The notes under the pieces are model-generated. The model did no database searches and was not told the DNA's origin. It saw only the letters and a list, made by a program, of their open reading frames with translations. Source: Atlantibacter sp. RC6 (GTDB taxonomy: Bacteria; Pseudomonadota; Gammaproteobacteria; Enterobacterales; Enterobacteriaceae). From it: a stretch of DNA of 64,000 nt. Positions 51,742 through 61,132 of this stretch are shown here, one piece after another. Position 1 is the stretch's first letter. Every line of letters starts with the position of its first letter. The position numbers and the translations under genes were made by a program. Location of the stretch: the NCBI RefSeq assembly GCF_014193285.1, contig NZ_JACHZE010000004.1, positions 62,001 to 126,000 of the forward strand, written 5' to 3'.

Positions 51742-52805
51742 AGACGTATTCCTGTTTCACCATCAAAAAAGTGCAGATGCTCCGGCGGCAGATGCAGCCA
51801 GAGCGTCGAGCCCGCCGCAGGCCGGTGCTGATGCGCAAGACGCACAATCACTTTTTGCTCGCCGAAGCGCCCGTGCGCCAGGTTATCCGCCCCCAGCATC
51901 TCAAGGGTTTGCACGTTGAGCGGCACGCCGCCTGCGGTCTGTGAGCTTAGCGCAATATGTTCGGGGCGGATACCCAGCGTCACCACGCGGCCAGCCAGCG
52001 CCAGATGACGCGCCCCCAGCGGCAGGCTGAAGCCGTCTGCGTCAAAATGGGTCGCCTGGGCATTAATACGCCCCTCCAGCAAATTCATGGCGGGCGAGCC
52101 GATAAAACTCGCCACAAAGCGCGACGCAGGGCGCTCATAGACCTCCACCGGCGTCCCGATTTGCTCGGCGACGCCTTTATTCATCACCATCACCCGCTGG
52201 GCCAGGGTCATGGCTTCCACCTGATCATGGGTAACGTAAAGGCTGGTGGTTTTCAGGCGGCGATGCAGTTGTTGCAGCTCAAGGCGCATCTGCACCCGCA
52301 GTTTGGCGTCGAGGTTGGAGAGCGGCTCATCAAACAGGAACACCGCCGGATCGCGCACGATAGCGCGGCCCATCGCCACGCGCTGGCGCTGCCCGCCGGA
52401 GAGTTCGCGCGGACGGCGTTTCAGTAAGCCATCCAGCTCCAGAATACGCGCCGCTTCATTGACCCGCGCCTCGATGTGACCTTTACCCATACCGCGTATT
52501 TTCAGGCCCCAGGCCATGTTCTCTTCAACGTTCATATGCGGATACAGCGCATAGTTCTGGAACACCATGGCGATACCGCGCGCTTTCGGCTCCAGTTCAG
52601 TGACGCGTTGATTATCGATCCAGATATCGCCGCTGGTCACGCGCTCCAGCCCGGCGACCATGCGCAGCAGCGTGGACTTCCCGCAGCCCGACGGGCCGAC
52701 CATTACGATAAATTCCCCGTCCGCCACGTCCAGGGTCAGCGGCTTAATCACCTGGGTTTTGCCGTCCCAGCTTTTGGTTACTGCCTGTAATTTTAATCCA
52801 GCCAT
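51738..52805 (-). CDS. ugpC: sn-glycerol-3-phosphate ABC transporter ATPase UgpC
   Basis: ATP-binding subunit of the glycerol-3-phosphate/glycerophosphodiester importer. The 355 residues match the MalK-type subfamily. Walker [10 protein letters not shown] is near residue 37, the signature [14 protein letters not shown] near 135, Walker [14 protein letters not shown] near 155, and a C-terminal TOBE domain follows (LGIRPEHI). Confidence 0.97.
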   Translation of the reverse strand: MAGLKLQAVTKSWDGKTQVIKPLTLDVADGEFIVMVGPSGCGKSTLLRMVAGLERVTSGDIWIDNQRVTELEPKARGIAMVFQNYALYPHMNVEENMAWGLKIRGMGKGHIEARVNEAARILELDGLLKRRPRELSGGQRQRVAMGRAIVRDPAVFLFDEPLSNLDAKLRVQMRLELQQLHRRLKTTSLYVTHDQVEAMTLAQRVMVMNKGVAEQIGTPVEVYERPASRFVASFIGSPAMNLLEGRINAQATHFDADGFSLPLGARHLALAGRVVTLGIRPEHIALSSQTAGGVPLNVQTLEMLGADNLAHGRFGEQKVIVRLAHQHRPAAGSTLWLHLPPEHLHFFDGETGIRL

Positions 52806-52814
52806 GTGACTTCT

Positions 52815-53660
52815 CTATTTCTCGCTATCGACCAGGCCGCGCACAAACGCGCGCTGCATCACTAATACAATTACCACCGGCGGGATCAGCGTCAGCAGCA
52901 TCGCCGCCATCACCTGGTTCCACTGGGTGCTGCCTTCGCCGGTTGAAATCATCCCTTTAATGCCCGCCACCGCAGTGCCCAGGTTAGCGTCGCTAACGAT
53001 CAGCAGCGGCCACAGATACTGGTTCCAGCCGTAGATAAAGGTGATAACAAACAGCGCCGCCAGATTGGTGCGGGACAGCGGCAGCACGATGTCGCGGAAA
53101 AAGCGCATCGGCGACGCGCCATCAATGCGCGCGGCTTCTATCAGCTCATCGGGCAAGGTCATAAAAAACTGGCGGAACAGGAACGTGGCGGTGGCGGACG
53201 CCATCAGCGGCAACGTCAGGCCGGTATAGCTGTCGAGCAGATTCAGCCTGGCGATCACCTCTACCGTCGGGAAAATACGCACTTCCACCGGCAACATCAG
53301 GGTGATGAAAATCAGCCAGAAGCAGAGATTACGCAGCGGGAAGCGGAACCAGACGATGGCGAACGCCGACAGGATCGACACCGCGATTTTGCCCACCGTG
53401 ATGGTCAGCGCCATCACCAGGCTGTTAAACAGCATCAGGCCGAACGGCGCGCTGTTCGCCCCCACGCCGTGCTGCCAGATATGACGGAGGTTTTCCCACA
53501 GATGGCCGCCGGGGATCAGCGTCATTGGGGTTTCGAATACCGCTTTGCTGTCCAGAGTGGCGGCCACAAAAGCCACGTACATCGGGAACAGGATCACGGC
53601 GATACCGAGGATTAACATGCAGTGGCTGAAGATATCCAGCCCGCGACGGTGTTCTATCAT
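52815..53660 (-). CDS. ugpE: sn-glycerol-3-phosphate ABC transporter permease UgpE
   Basis: Inner-membrane permease subunit paired with UgpA. The 281 residues carry six hydrophobic helices and the binding-protein-dependent EAA loop ([20 protein letters not shown]). Start overlaps the ugpA stop by 4 bases. Confidence 0.97.
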   Translation of the reverse strand: MIEHRRGLDIFSHCMLILGIAVILFPMYVAFVAATLDSKAVFETPMTLIPGGHLWENLRHIWQHGVGANSAPFGLMLFNSLVMALTITVGKIAVSILSAFAIVWFRFPLRNLCFWLIFITLMLPVEVRIFPTVEVIARLNLLDSYTGLTLPLMASATATFLFRQFFMTLPDELIEAARIDGASPMRFFRDIVLPLSRTNLAALFVITFIYGWNQYLWPLLIVSDANLGTAVAGIKGMISTGEGSTQWNQVMAAMLLTLIPPVVIVLVMQRAFVRGLVDSEK

Positions 53661-54544
53661 TGGTAGCGCACCCTTTTTTCAACGTAGCGGAACTGCACCA
53701 CCGTCAGCACGATCACCAGCGCCATCAGCACCACCGACTGTGCTGCTGATGCCGACAGATCCAGCCCGGCAAAGCCTTCGCGGTAGATTTTGTAGATCAG
53801 CGTCGTGGTGGCCTGCACCGGCCCACCGGCGGTGGCGGCGTCGATCACCGGGAAGGTGTCGAAGAAGGCGTAAACCAGATTCACCACCAGCAGGAAGAAG
53901 CTCACCGGGGCGATCAGCGGCAGCGACAGTTTAAAAAACCGACGCACCGGACCGGCGCCGTCTATGGCTGCGGCCTCCACCAGTGAGCGGGGGATCGACT
54001 GCAACGCGGCGAAGAAAAACAGGAAGTTGTAGCTGATTTGCTTCCACACTGAGGCGAACACCACCAGAAACATCGCCTGGCCGCTGTTCTGGGCGTGATT
54101 CCATTGGTAGCCCATCAGCTCCAGCCAGTGGGTAATCAGCCCGCGTCCAGGGTTAAACAGGAAAATCCACAGCACGGCGGCAATCGCAGGCGCGACTGCG
54201 TAGGGCAGCAGCATCAGGGTTTGATACAGGCGGCTGGCGCGCACCACATAATCCACCAGCGCGGCGAAAAACAGCGAGCTGACCAGGCCGAAAAACGTCA
54301 CCATGGCGCTGAATTTAATGGTGGTCCAGAACGAGTCCAGGTAATAGCTGTCGTTAAGCAACTGGCGGAAGTTATCCAGGCCGACAAACTCACTGGACAG
54401 GCCAAAGGGATCGACGCTTTGCACCGAATACCAGAGCGCTTCCCCGGCGGGCCAGATAAAGAACACCACCGTAATGGCAAGTTGAGGCAATAACAGCAGA
54501 TACGGCAACCAGCCGGACTGGAATACCGGGCGTGATGAGGACAT
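53657..54544 (-). CDS. ugpA: sn-glycerol-3-phosphate ABC transporter permease UgpA
   Basis: Inner-membrane permease subunit, 295 residues from [13 protein letters not shown], the same length as E. coli UgpA. Six membrane helices and the EAA loop ([20 protein letters not shown]) are visible. A longer in-frame start at 54571 would begin inside the upstream hairpin and is rejected. Separated from ugpB by an intercistronic terminator-like structure. Confidence 0.97.
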   Translation of the reverse strand: MSSSRPVFQSGWLPYLLLLPQLAITVVFFIWPAGEALWYSVQSVDPFGLSSEFVGLDNFRQLLNDSYYLDSFWTTIKFSAMVTFFGLVSSLFFAALVDYVVRASRLYQTLMLLPYAVAPAIAAVLWIFLFNPGRGLITHWLELMGYQWNHAQNSGQAMFLVVFASVWKQISYNFLFFFAALQSIPRSLVEAAAIDGAGPVRRFFKLSLPLIAPVSFFLLVVNLVYAFFDTFPVIDAATAGGPVQATTTLIYKIYREGFAGLDLSASAAQSVVLMALVIVLTVVQFRYVEKRVRYQ

Positions 54545-54555
54545 AGCGTTACTCA

Positions 54556-54595
54556 ATAAAAAACCCCTCACCCGGCGCGTAGCCAGCGTGAGGGG
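54556..54595 (-). terminator. ugpB-ugpA intercistronic terminator or attenuator
   Basis: On the transcribed strand, stem CCCCTCAC / GTGAGGGG with a 16-base loop is followed by TTTTTTATTG. A partial terminator here would favour expression of the binding protein over the permease genes. Confidence 0.75.
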
Positions 54596-54604
54596 CGAGA
54601 CTTA

Positions 54605-55918
54605 TCAGGATTTGGTGGATTGTTCGAAGCGGCGCAGCAGTTGGTTGCCACGCTCAACGGCGGCATCCAGCGCCTGCTGAGGCGTTTTCTTGTTGGTCCA
54701 GACGCTTTCCAGCTCTTCGTCAACCACGGTGCGGATTTGCGGCATGTTGCCCAGACGCAGCCCTTTGGTGTAATCCAGCGGCGGCTTGTTCAGCATCTGA
54801 CGGGTGGCGATATCCGCGCCAGGGTTTTTATCGTAGAAGCCCTGTTCGCGGGTCAGGTCATAAGCCGCTTTGGTGATCGGCAGATAGCCGGTTTTTTGGT
54901 GCCATTCGGCGGCGTTTTCCGGCTGCGCCAGGAAGTCGAGGAACTCGGCCACGCCTTTATAGGTTTCTTTGTCTTTACCCTGCATCACCCACAGGCTGGC
55001 TCCGCCGATAATGGCGTTTTGCGGCGCGCCTTTGGCGTCGGCATCGTACGGCATCATCCCCACGCCGTAATTAAATTTGGCGTAGTGGCGGATGTCGGCC
55101 AGCGAGCCGGAAGAGGCGGTGGTAATCGCGCAGTCGCCGTTATAGAACTTCTCGGTGGATTCATCCTTACGGCCGAAATAGGTGAAGTCCCCTTTCTTGT
55201 TTAATGCCTGAAGCATGGCGATATGTTTCACCTGCTCCGGCTTATTGAATTCCAGCACCGCGTTAGTGCCGTTAAAGCCGTTGTTCTCGGTGGCGACCGG
55301 CAGGCCGTGCCAGGCGCTGAAGTTTTCAATCTGGATCCAGCCCTGCCAGCCGCTGGCGTAGCCGCACTTCATCCCGGCGGCTTTCAGCTTCGCGGTGTAG
55401 TCCGCCAGTTCCTGCCAGGTTTTCGGCGGCTGCTCCGGATCTAAACCGGCTTTTTTGAAGGCGTCTTTGTTGTAATACAACACCGGGGTGGAGCTATTAA
55501 ACGGTTGCGACAGCAGATGGCCGCTTTTTGCGTCGGTGTAGTAACCGGAAACCGTCGGCACAAACTGGGATTCGTCGAATTTAATGCCCGCATCGCTGAA
55601 CACTTCGTACACCGGTTTGATGGCTTTCGACGCCATCATGGTCGCCGTACCCACTTCATACACCTGCAAAATCGCCGGGGCATTTCCGGTGCGGAACGCC
55701 GCAATTCCGGCGGCCAGGCTCTGCTCGTAGTTGCCTTTATAAACCGGGGTAATCTGATAATCCGGGTGAGTCTGGTTGAAGCGTTGCGCTAAGGATTCCA
55801 CTTCTTTACCCAGTTCGCCCTCCATGGAATGCCAGAACGGAATGGTGGTCGCAGCGAAAGACTGACTGGCAAACGCCATCCCAATCGCCAGAGCTGAAGC
55901 TGTACGTAACGATGTCAT
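54605..55918 (-). CDS. ugpB: sn-glycerol-3-phosphate-binding periplasmic protein UgpB
   Basis: Periplasmic solute-binding protein for glycerol-3-phosphate and glycerophosphocholine. The start [16 protein letters not shown] gives 437 residues with a signal peptide cleaved after SFAA-like (QSFA). The mature part includes [12 protein letters not shown] and [20 protein letters not shown]. First gene of the ugpBAECQ operon, with PhoB boxes upstream. Confidence 0.97.
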   Translation of the reverse strand: MTSLRTASALAIGMAFASQSFAATTIPFWHSMEGELGKEVESLAQRFNQTHPDYQITPVYKGNYEQSLAAGIAAFRTGNAPAILQVYEVGTATMMASKAIKPVYEVFSDAGIKFDESQFVPTVSGYYTDAKSGHLLSQPFNSSTPVLYYNKDAFKKAGLDPEQPPKTWQELADYTAKLKAAGMKCGYASGWQGWIQIENFSAWHGLPVATENNGFNGTNAVLEFNKPEQVKHIAMLQALNKKGDFTYFGRKDESTEKFYNGDCAITTASSGSLADIRHYAKFNYGVGMMPYDADAKGAPQNAIIGGASLWVMQGKDKETYKGVAEFLDFLAQPENAAEWHQKTGYLPITKAAYDLTREQGFYDKNPGADIATRQMLNKPPLDYTKGLRLGNMPQIRTVVDEELESVWTNKKTPQQALDAAVERGNQLLRRFEQSTKS

Positions 55919-55980
55919 GCGGTTATCTCTCTTGTTGTGCCGGATGCGCGAAACCACGCGTTTTATGCTCGCGAGGTAAC

Positions 55981-56033
55981 ATGACATGCGCGAATGACAG
56001 AAAAATAACCTTTTGATTACAAAACGGTGACAG
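55981..56033 (-). promoter_or_regulatory. PhoB boxes upstream of ugpB
   Basis: On the minus strand CTGTCACCGTTTTGTAATC (56033-56015) and CTGTCATTCGCGCATGTCAT (56000-55981) fit the pattern of 7-bp PhoB repeats separated by 4 bases. They lie 60-115 bases before the ugpB start, in line with the Pho regulon. Confidence 0.75.
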
Positions 56034-56119
56034 CAAGATGCCGGGGAAATGTCGAAAGGATGATGATGAGATGATGAAAAGATGACGGGAACCGCTGGGC
56101 ACTTTTAATATGCCTTCTC

Positions 56120-56144
56120 TGTGTATAGCTTTTTGCTGTACACA
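56120..56144. promoter_or_regulatory. palindromic operator of the DUF1778-GNAT operon
   Basis: TGTGTA (56120-56125) and TACACA (56139-56144) form an inverted repeat spaced by 13 bases, about 45 bases before the antitoxin start. Such palindromes are the usual autoregulatory sites of these operons. Confidence 0.55.
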
Positions 56145-56188
56145 TGGTTATTATTTATTCATTAGAACTCGCACTAACAGGAGGCGAT

Positions 56189-56488
56189 ATGCCCTCACCT
56201 CGCATCCCCGCCGGTACTAAAAAGTTACCACGGGAAAACCAAATCAACCTCCGCGCCAGCGATGAAGAGCGTGCCGTCATCGACTATGCCGCAACGCTGG
56301 TGAATAAATCGCGCACCGATTTCATTCTGGAACTGGCCTATAACGAGGCCCAAAATATCATTCTCGACCAGCGCGTCTTTATGCTGGACGATGAACGTTA
56401 TGCCGCTTTTATTCAACAGCTTGAAGCACCGCTGGAAAATATTGAAGGACGCAACCGCTTAAAGGATGTTAAGCCAGAATGGGAATAA
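56189..56488 (+). CDS. DUF1778 (TacA-like) antitoxin
   Basis: Ribbon-helix-helix antitoxin of 99 residues starting MPSPRIPAGTKK after GGAGGCGAT. The N-terminal part ENQINLRASDEERAVIDYAA is the DNA-binding and dimerisation domain of DUF1778. The C-terminal part, rich in acidic residues (VFMLDDERYAAFIQQLEAPL), should neutralise the acetyltransferase toxin encoded immediately downstream. The toxin start lies inside the last codons of this gene (10-base overlap). Confidence 0.9.
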   Translation: MPSPRIPAGTKKLPRENQINLRASDEERAVIDYAATLVNKSRTDFILELAYNEAQNIILDQRVFMLDDERYAAFIQQLEAPLENIEGRNRLKDVKPEWE

Positions 56489-56964
56489 AGGTGACGCAGC
56501 CGGTATTACTGACACAGGAGCACGACTTAACGGAATTTGACTGCGGCAATGCTGCGCTCAATGACTGGTTAGTACGTCGTGCTTTTAAGAACCAGACGCT
56601 GAACGCGTCCCGAACTTTTGTCACTTGCCAGGCGGGAACCCATATTGTTGTCGGGTATTACTGTCTGGCGTCTGGCTCTGTCGATCATACTCACGCAACC
56701 CGAGGTTTACGTCAGAATATGCCAGACCCTATCCCTGTTATTTTGTTGGGTCGTCTGGCCGTTGATGTCGCGTATCAGCGCCATAAAGTAGGACAGTGGC
56801 TGTTAAAGGATGCGACCGATCGGGTAGAAAAGGTTGCCGGGCATGTTGGTGTTAAGGCCATTATGGTTCACGTCATTGACGAAAAGGCGATGCATTTTTA
56901 CCAACATTACGGCTTCGTGCAGTCAGTGATTTCACCAAATACTTTGTTGTATCGGCTTAGCTAA
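56479..56964 (+). CDS. GNAT-type toxin (TacT/AtaT-like)
   Basis: Family members acetylate the amino group of charged aminoacyl-tRNA and block translation; here this is inferred. The 161-residue protein has the standard start LTEFDCGNAALNDWL, ASRTFV, the motif A strand LLGRLAVDVAYQ and the C-terminal FYQHYGF with the catalytic Tyr region. The pyrophosphate loop reads QRHKVG where the family usually has Q-x-x-G-x-G, so its third position is Lys instead of Gly. Paired with the DUF1778 antitoxin. Sits between ugpB and liv, outside conserved synteny. Confidence 0.88.
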   Translation: MGIKVTQPVLLTQEHDLTEFDCGNAALNDWLVRRAFKNQTLNASRTFVTCQAGTHIVVGYYCLASGSVDHTHATRGLRQNMPDPIPVILLGRLAVDVAYQRHKVGQWLLKDATDRVEKVAGHVGVKAIMVHVIDEKAMHFYQHYGFVQSVISPNTLLYRLS

Positions 56965-56969
56965 CCGGT

Positions 56970-57062
56970 TCAGGGCATTGGGATTTTCTTGTAACCTGAT
57001 GACTGCAATTTTAAGGCAATGTCTTCCAGCGTGAGCTGGCCTGCTGCGGCTGCAACCGTTAG
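56970..57062 (-). pseudogene. doc toxin remnant (C-terminal ~30 codons)
   Basis: On the minus strand, directly overlapping the end of the Phd-like antitoxin gene, a frame reads LTVAAAAGQLTLEDIALKLQ then SSGYKKIPMP and stop. This lines up with the C-terminus of phage P1 Doc (LTVGAATGEISVSSVADTLR). There is no start codon and the Fic-domain body with the HPFx[D/N]GNKR-type motif is missing, so the toxin has been deleted and only its tail survives. Confidence 0.65.
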
Positions 57063-57286
57063 CCCGACGTATCTGCCAGTTCCCTGATCTCATTGCCATA
57101 TATCGCCATAATGGCCGCAAATTCCGCATCCATCTTTGCGGATTGATAACGCTCGAATTCTTCAGCGCTAATAATCACCGCAGGCTTGTGTCCCCTTCGG
57201 GTAATGGTGACTGGCGTTCCCTGGGCAGCGCTTTCAAGCGCAGCGGCGAGATTTTGACGTGCTTCGCTGTAATTCATCGTTTGCAT
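57059..57286 (-). CDS. orphan Phd/YefM-family antitoxin
   Basis: A 75-residue protein starting MQTMNYSEARQNLAAALESA, typical of Phd-type antitoxins; the Met at 57277 is an alternative start. TPVTITRRGHKPAVIISAEEF and DAEFAAIMAIYG match P1 Phd-like sequences. The last residues TSG are read out of frame from the doc remnant, which suggests that a deletion fused the two genes. No functional partner toxin is visible, so this is an orphan; it could still act in trans or be decaying. Confidence 0.8.
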   Translation of the reverse strand: MQTMNYSEARQNLAAALESAAQGTPVTITRRGHKPAVIISAEEFERYQSAKMDAEFAAIMAIYGNEIRELADTSG

Positions 57287-57312
57287 AGAACCTCCTTTTG
57301 CGTACAGGTTAA

Positions 57313-57333
57313 TTGTACAAGTAGAGCGTACAA
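57313..57333. promoter_or_regulatory. palindrome upstream of the Phd-like gene
   Basis: TTGTAC / GTACAA spaced by 9 bases lies 27-47 bases before the antitoxin start, a suitable position for Phd autoregulation. Confidence 0.45.
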
Positions 57334-57356
57334 AAAAGGAGCCTTGCGGCTCCTTG
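57332..57356 (-). terminator. terminator of the liv operon
   Basis: Minus-strand stem AAGGAGCC / GGCTCCTT with a 3-base loop followed by six T, just after the livF stop. Confidence 0.85.
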
Positions 57357-57374
57357 ATCGGCGGTTCTCAAGCT

Positions 57375-58088
57375 TTAGCCACCCAAATACGCGCTACGCA
57401 CCGCTTCGTTGGCCAATAGTGCATCGCCGGTATCTTCCAGAACCACGTGACCGTTTTCCAGCACGTAGCCGCGATCGGCGAGCTTCAGCGCCTGGTTGGC
57501 GTTCTGCTCCACCAGGAAGATGGTCATCCCCTCTTCGCGCAGCTGTTCGATGGTGTCGAAAATCTGCTGAATGATGATCGGCGCAAGGCCCAGCGACGGC
57601 TCGTCCAACAGCAGCAAGCGCGGCTGGCTCATCAGGGCGCGGCCAATCGCCAGCATCTGCTGTTCGCCGCCGGACATGGTGCCCGCGCGCTGGATACGGC
57701 GCTCGTGCAGGCGTGGAAACAACTGGTACACGCGCTCGATGCGTTCGTGATACTGCTGGCGATCGGCAAAGAAACCACCCATCGCCAGGTTCTCTTCCAC
57801 GGTCATCCGGGAAAACACCCGGCGACCTTCCGGCACTATCGCCACCGCTTCACGCATGATTTTGGCGGTATGCCAGTCGGTAATATCTTTGCCGTCGAAC
57901 ACGATGCGCCCGCTGGTGGCGCGCGGATCGCCGCACAGCGTGCCAAGCAGCGTGGTTTTACCCGCGCCGTTGGCGCCAATCAGGGTGACGATTTCACCCT
58001 GCTTAATCTGCAAACTGACGTCGTGCAGCGCCTGGATTTTGCCGTAGTGGGCGCTGACTTTGTCAAAAGACAACATGACCTTTTCCAT
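57375..58088 (-). CDS. livF: branched-chain amino acid ABC transporter ATPase LivF
   Basis: ATP-binding subunit of the high-affinity leucine/branched-chain amino acid importer. MEKVMLSFDKVS gives 237 residues, the E. coli length. Walker A is GANGAGKTT, the signature is MSGGEQQMLAIGRAL and Walker B LLLLDEPSLGL. Starts one base after the livG stop. Confidence 0.97.
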   Translation of the reverse strand: MEKVMLSFDKVSAHYGKIQALHDVSLQIKQGEIVTLIGANGAGKTTLLGTLCGDPRATSGRIVFDGKDITDWHTAKIMREAVAIVPEGRRVFSRMTVEENLAMGGFFADRQQYHERIERVYQLFPRLHERRIQRAGTMSGGEQQMLAIGRALMSQPRLLLLDEPSLGLAPIIIQQIFDTIEQLREEGMTIFLVEQNANQALKLADRGYVLENGHVVLEDTGDALLANEAVRSAYLGG

Positions 58089-58089
58089 C

Positions 58090-58857
58090 TTATGCCTCGC
58101 CCAGGTATGCACGGATAACATCAGGATTATTACGGATCTGCTCCGGCGTGCCGTTAGCCAGCGGCGTTCCCTGGTTTACCACATAAATGCGGTCGGAAAT
58201 CCCCATCACCAGTTTCATATCATGCTCAATCAGCAGGATGGTGGTGTTGTGATGGTCGCGCAGCTCGACGATCAGCTCATCCAGCTCTTTGGTCTCTTTC
58301 GGGTTCAGGCCCGCCGCCGGTTCATCCAGCATCAGAATTTCCGGCTGGGTCACCATGCAGCGCACAATCTCCAGACGGCGCTGGTCGCCGTAGGCCAGGT
58401 TGCTGGCCTGACGGTTGGCGTGCGCCAGCAGACCGATGCGGTCGAGCCAGGTGGCGGCGCGATCCAGCGCTTCGCTCTGGGTGCGGCGAAACGCCGGGGT
58501 TTTCAGCAGGCCGGAAAACAGACCGGTTTTTAACTGCTGATGCTGCGCCACCAGCAGGTTTTCAATCACCGTCATTTCGCGGAACAGGCGCACGTGCTGG
58601 AAGGTACGCACCACGCCCATGCGCGCGATTTGCTGGCCCGGCAGGCCCTCCAGATGCTTGTCGCGCAGTTTGATGGTGCCGCCGGTCGGTTTATAAAAAC
58701 CGGTCAGGCAGTTGAACACCGTAGTTTTCCCCGCGCCGTTCGGGCCGATTAACGACACGATTTCATGTTCGCGCAATTCCAGAGAGACATTGTTGACCGC
58801 CAACAGGCCGCCAAAACGCATCATCAGGCCTTCGACGCTTAAAATTGGCTGACTCAT
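58090..58857 (-). CDS. livG: branched-chain amino acid ABC transporter ATPase LivG
   Basis: Second ATPase of the Liv transporter, 255 residues. Walker [10 protein letters not shown] near residue 37, signature [16 protein letters not shown] (the LivG-type variant), Walker [14 protein letters not shown]. Start overlaps the livM stop by 4 bases. Confidence 0.97.
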   Translation of the reverse strand: MSQPILSVEGLMMRFGGLLAVNNVSLELREHEIVSLIGPNGAGKTTVFNCLTGFYKPTGGTIKLRDKHLEGLPGQQIARMGVVRTFQHVRLFREMTVIENLLVAQHQQLKTGLFSGLLKTPAFRRTQSEALDRAATWLDRIGLLAHANRQASNLAYGDQRRLEIVRCMVTQPEILMLDEPAAGLNPKETKELDELIVELRDHHNTTILLIEHDMKLVMGISDRIYVVNQGTPLANGTPEQIRNNPDVIRAYLGEA

Positions 58858-60131
58858 GCTTTCTCTCCTTCAACGTGCCCATTCTTCAACTTCAACTGCG
58901 GACGCGTCATCGGCAGCAGCCCCTGCGGACGCCAAATCATCATCAGCACCATCAGGCCGCCCAGCATCAACATGCTGTATTCGTTGAAATCACGCATCAG
59001 CTCGCGCGATACCACCAGCAGGATAGCCGCCAGGATAACCGCAAACTGCGAGCCCATGCCGCCCAGCACCACAATCGCCAGCACAAACGCCGATTCGGCG
59101 AAGGTGAAAGACTCCGGGCTAACAAAGCCCTGACGCGCGGCGAACAGCGTCCCGGCGAAACCGGCAAACGCGGCGCTGATGGTGAACGCGGTCAGCTTGA
59201 TGCGCGTCGGGTTCAGGCCCAGGGAACGGCAGGCGATCTCATCTTCACGCAGCGCTTCCCAGGCGCGGCCCAGCGGCATACGCAGCAGGCGGTTAATCAC
59301 AAACAGGGTGATCACCACTAACAGCAGCGCCACCAGATAGAGGAAAATAATGCGGTCGCTGGGGTCGTACTTCATGCCGAAGAAGTTGCTGAAGGTATCC
59401 CAGCCCCCTTCGCGCGGTGTGCGGCTAAACTCCAGGCCGAACAGCGTCGGTTTCGGGATCTGGCTGATGCCGTTCGGCCCGCCGGTCACTTCAGTGTTGT
59501 TCAGCAGCAAAATACGCACGATCTCACCGAAGCCTAAGGTAACAATCGCCAGATAGTCGCCGCGCAAACGCAGCACCGGGAAGCCCAGCAGAAAGCCTGC
59601 CGCCGCGGCCACCAGGCCCGCCAGCGGGAGGCAGGTCCAGAAGCCGAGACCGTAATAGTGGTTCAGCAGCGCAAAGGTGTACGCGCCGATGGCGTAGAAA
59701 CCGCCGTAACCCAGCACCAGCAGGCCAGACAGCCCCACCACCACGTTTAGGCCCAGACCGAGGATCACGTAAATCATGGTCAAGGTGGCGATATCCACCG
59801 TGCCGCGCGACACCATAAACGGCCATGCTACCGCCAGTACCAGCAGCGCCACCAGGAACAGTTTCTGCTTCGGCGTAGAACCATCAATAGCAGGCAGAAT
59901 GAACTTCGGCCCGGAAACGTTTTTAAAGCTTTTCTGGAACAAGGGGCGCAGCAGCTGGAACAGGAACACCACCGCCGTGCCCACGGCAATCCACTCCCAG
60001 CGGATGACGGACGCGGTATCCACCACCAGTTTGGTGCCGGACAGGCTTAACTGAACGCCCATCATCACGCCAGCCAGTACGAAGAACAGCACGGCAGAGA
60101 GCAGCGCCATGGCAAAATGCATCGGTTTCAT
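58854..60131 (-). CDS. livM: branched-chain amino acid ABC transporter permease LivM
   Basis: Inner-membrane permease of 425 residues with the extended N-terminus of the enteric LivM (first helices near residues 5-27 and 45-63) before the BPD_transp_2 core. Conserved segments include [17 protein letters not shown] and [19 protein letters not shown]. Start overlaps the livH stop by 4 bases. Confidence 0.97.
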   Translation of the reverse strand: MKPMHFAMALLSAVLFFVLAGVMMGVQLSLSGTKLVVDTASVIRWEWIAVGTAVVFLFQLLRPLFQKSFKNVSGPKFILPAIDGSTPKQKLFLVALLVLAVAWPFMVSRGTVDIATLTMIYVILGLGLNVVVGLSGLLVLGYGGFYAIGAYTFALLNHYYGLGFWTCLPLAGLVAAAAGFLLGFPVLRLRGDYLAIVTLGFGEIVRILLLNNTEVTGGPNGISQIPKPTLFGLEFSRTPREGGWDTFSNFFGMKYDPSDRIIFLYLVALLLVVITLFVINRLLRMPLGRAWEALREDEIACRSLGLNPTRIKLTAFTISAAFAGFAGTLFAARQGFVSPESFTFAESAFVLAIVVLGGMGSQFAVILAAILLVVSRELMRDFNEYSMLMLGGLMVLMMIWRPQGLLPMTRPQLKLKNGHVEGEKA

Positions 60132-61054
60132 ACTTTCTCTACCTCCGGACGGCCCAGGATACCGGTAGGCATGACCAGCAAGACGCCAATCAACAGGGCG
60201 AAAGAGACCACATCTTTATATTCAGTACTCAGGTAGGCAGAGGTCAGCGCTTCGGTCAGCCCAAGGATCAGGCCGCCGATCATCGCGCCGGGAATGCTGC
60301 CGATGCCGCCCAATACCGCAGCGGTAAAGGCCTTCATCCCCGCCATAAAGCCGATGTACGGGTTAATTACACCGTAGAACTGGCCCAACAGTACCCCGGC
60401 TACCGCCGCCATCGCCGCGCCGATCACGAAGGTCAGCGAGATGACGCGGTCAGTATTAATGCCGAGCAGGCTGGCCATTTTCAGGTCTTCCGCACAGGCG
60501 CGGCAGGCGCGTCCCATACGGGAGTATCGGATGAAAAGGGTCAGCGCCAGCATCGCCAGGAAGGTTACGATCCAGATAACCAGCTGCATAGTGGTGATGG
60601 TGGCAGAAAAGTTTTCACTGCTGCCTACCAGCCACTGGCCGTTAAACAGGCTCGGTAGCGCCACATCGCGCGAGCCCTGGGTCAGGCTGACGTAGTTTTG
60701 CAGGAAAATGGACATCCCGATGGCGGAAATCAGGGCGATCAGGCGCTTGGAGTTACGCACCGGTCGATAGGCGACCCGCTCGATGCTCCAGCCGTAGGCG
60801 CTGGCGATGACAATCGCCCCGATAAAGGCTGCGCCCACCAGCAACCAGCTGGCGTCGATACCCATCATCATTAGCGCCGCTACGATCATAAAGGAGACGT
60901 AACTACCAATCATGTACACCTCGCCATGGGCGAAGTTAATCATGCCGATGATGCCGTACACCATGGTGTAGCCGATGGCGATCAGCGCGTAGGTACTCCC
61001 CAGCGTGACGCCATTAAACATTTGCTGCAAAAAATAGAGGAACTGCTCGGACAT
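60128..61054 (-). CDS. livH: branched-chain amino acid ABC transporter permease LivH
   Basis: Inner-membrane permease partner of LivM. The [15 protein letters not shown] start gives 308 residues as in E. coli. Conserved segments are [31 protein letters not shown] and [20 protein letters not shown]. Follows livK after about 78 bases that contain a small hairpin. Confidence 0.97.
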   Translation of the reverse strand: MSEQFLYFLQQMFNGVTLGSTYALIAIGYTMVYGIIGMINFAHGEVYMIGSYVSFMIVAALMMMGIDASWLLVGAAFIGAIVIASAYGWSIERVAYRPVRNSKRLIALISAIGMSIFLQNYVSLTQGSRDVALPSLFNGQWLVGSSENFSATITTMQLVIWIVTFLAMLALTLFIRYSRMGRACRACAEDLKMASLLGINTDRVISLTFVIGAAMAAVAGVLLGQFYGVINPYIGFMAGMKAFTAAVLGGIGSIPGAMIGGLILGLTEALTSAYLSTEYKDVVSFALLIGVLLVMPTGILGRPEVEKV

Positions 61055-61132
61055 AACGTAACCTTTTATCACTCGTTCAGGTCAGCAATCCAACGTCGCA
61101 TAAATAATGAATGCTCGAATTATCACGAGCGT

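Noticed and set aside
56932-57129. 65-codon minus-strand frame after the Phd-like gene as a partner toxin
   Set aside because: It is Arg/Trp-rich without any toxin motif. A different frame of the same DNA gives the recognisable Doc C-terminus, so a doc remnant explains the region better.
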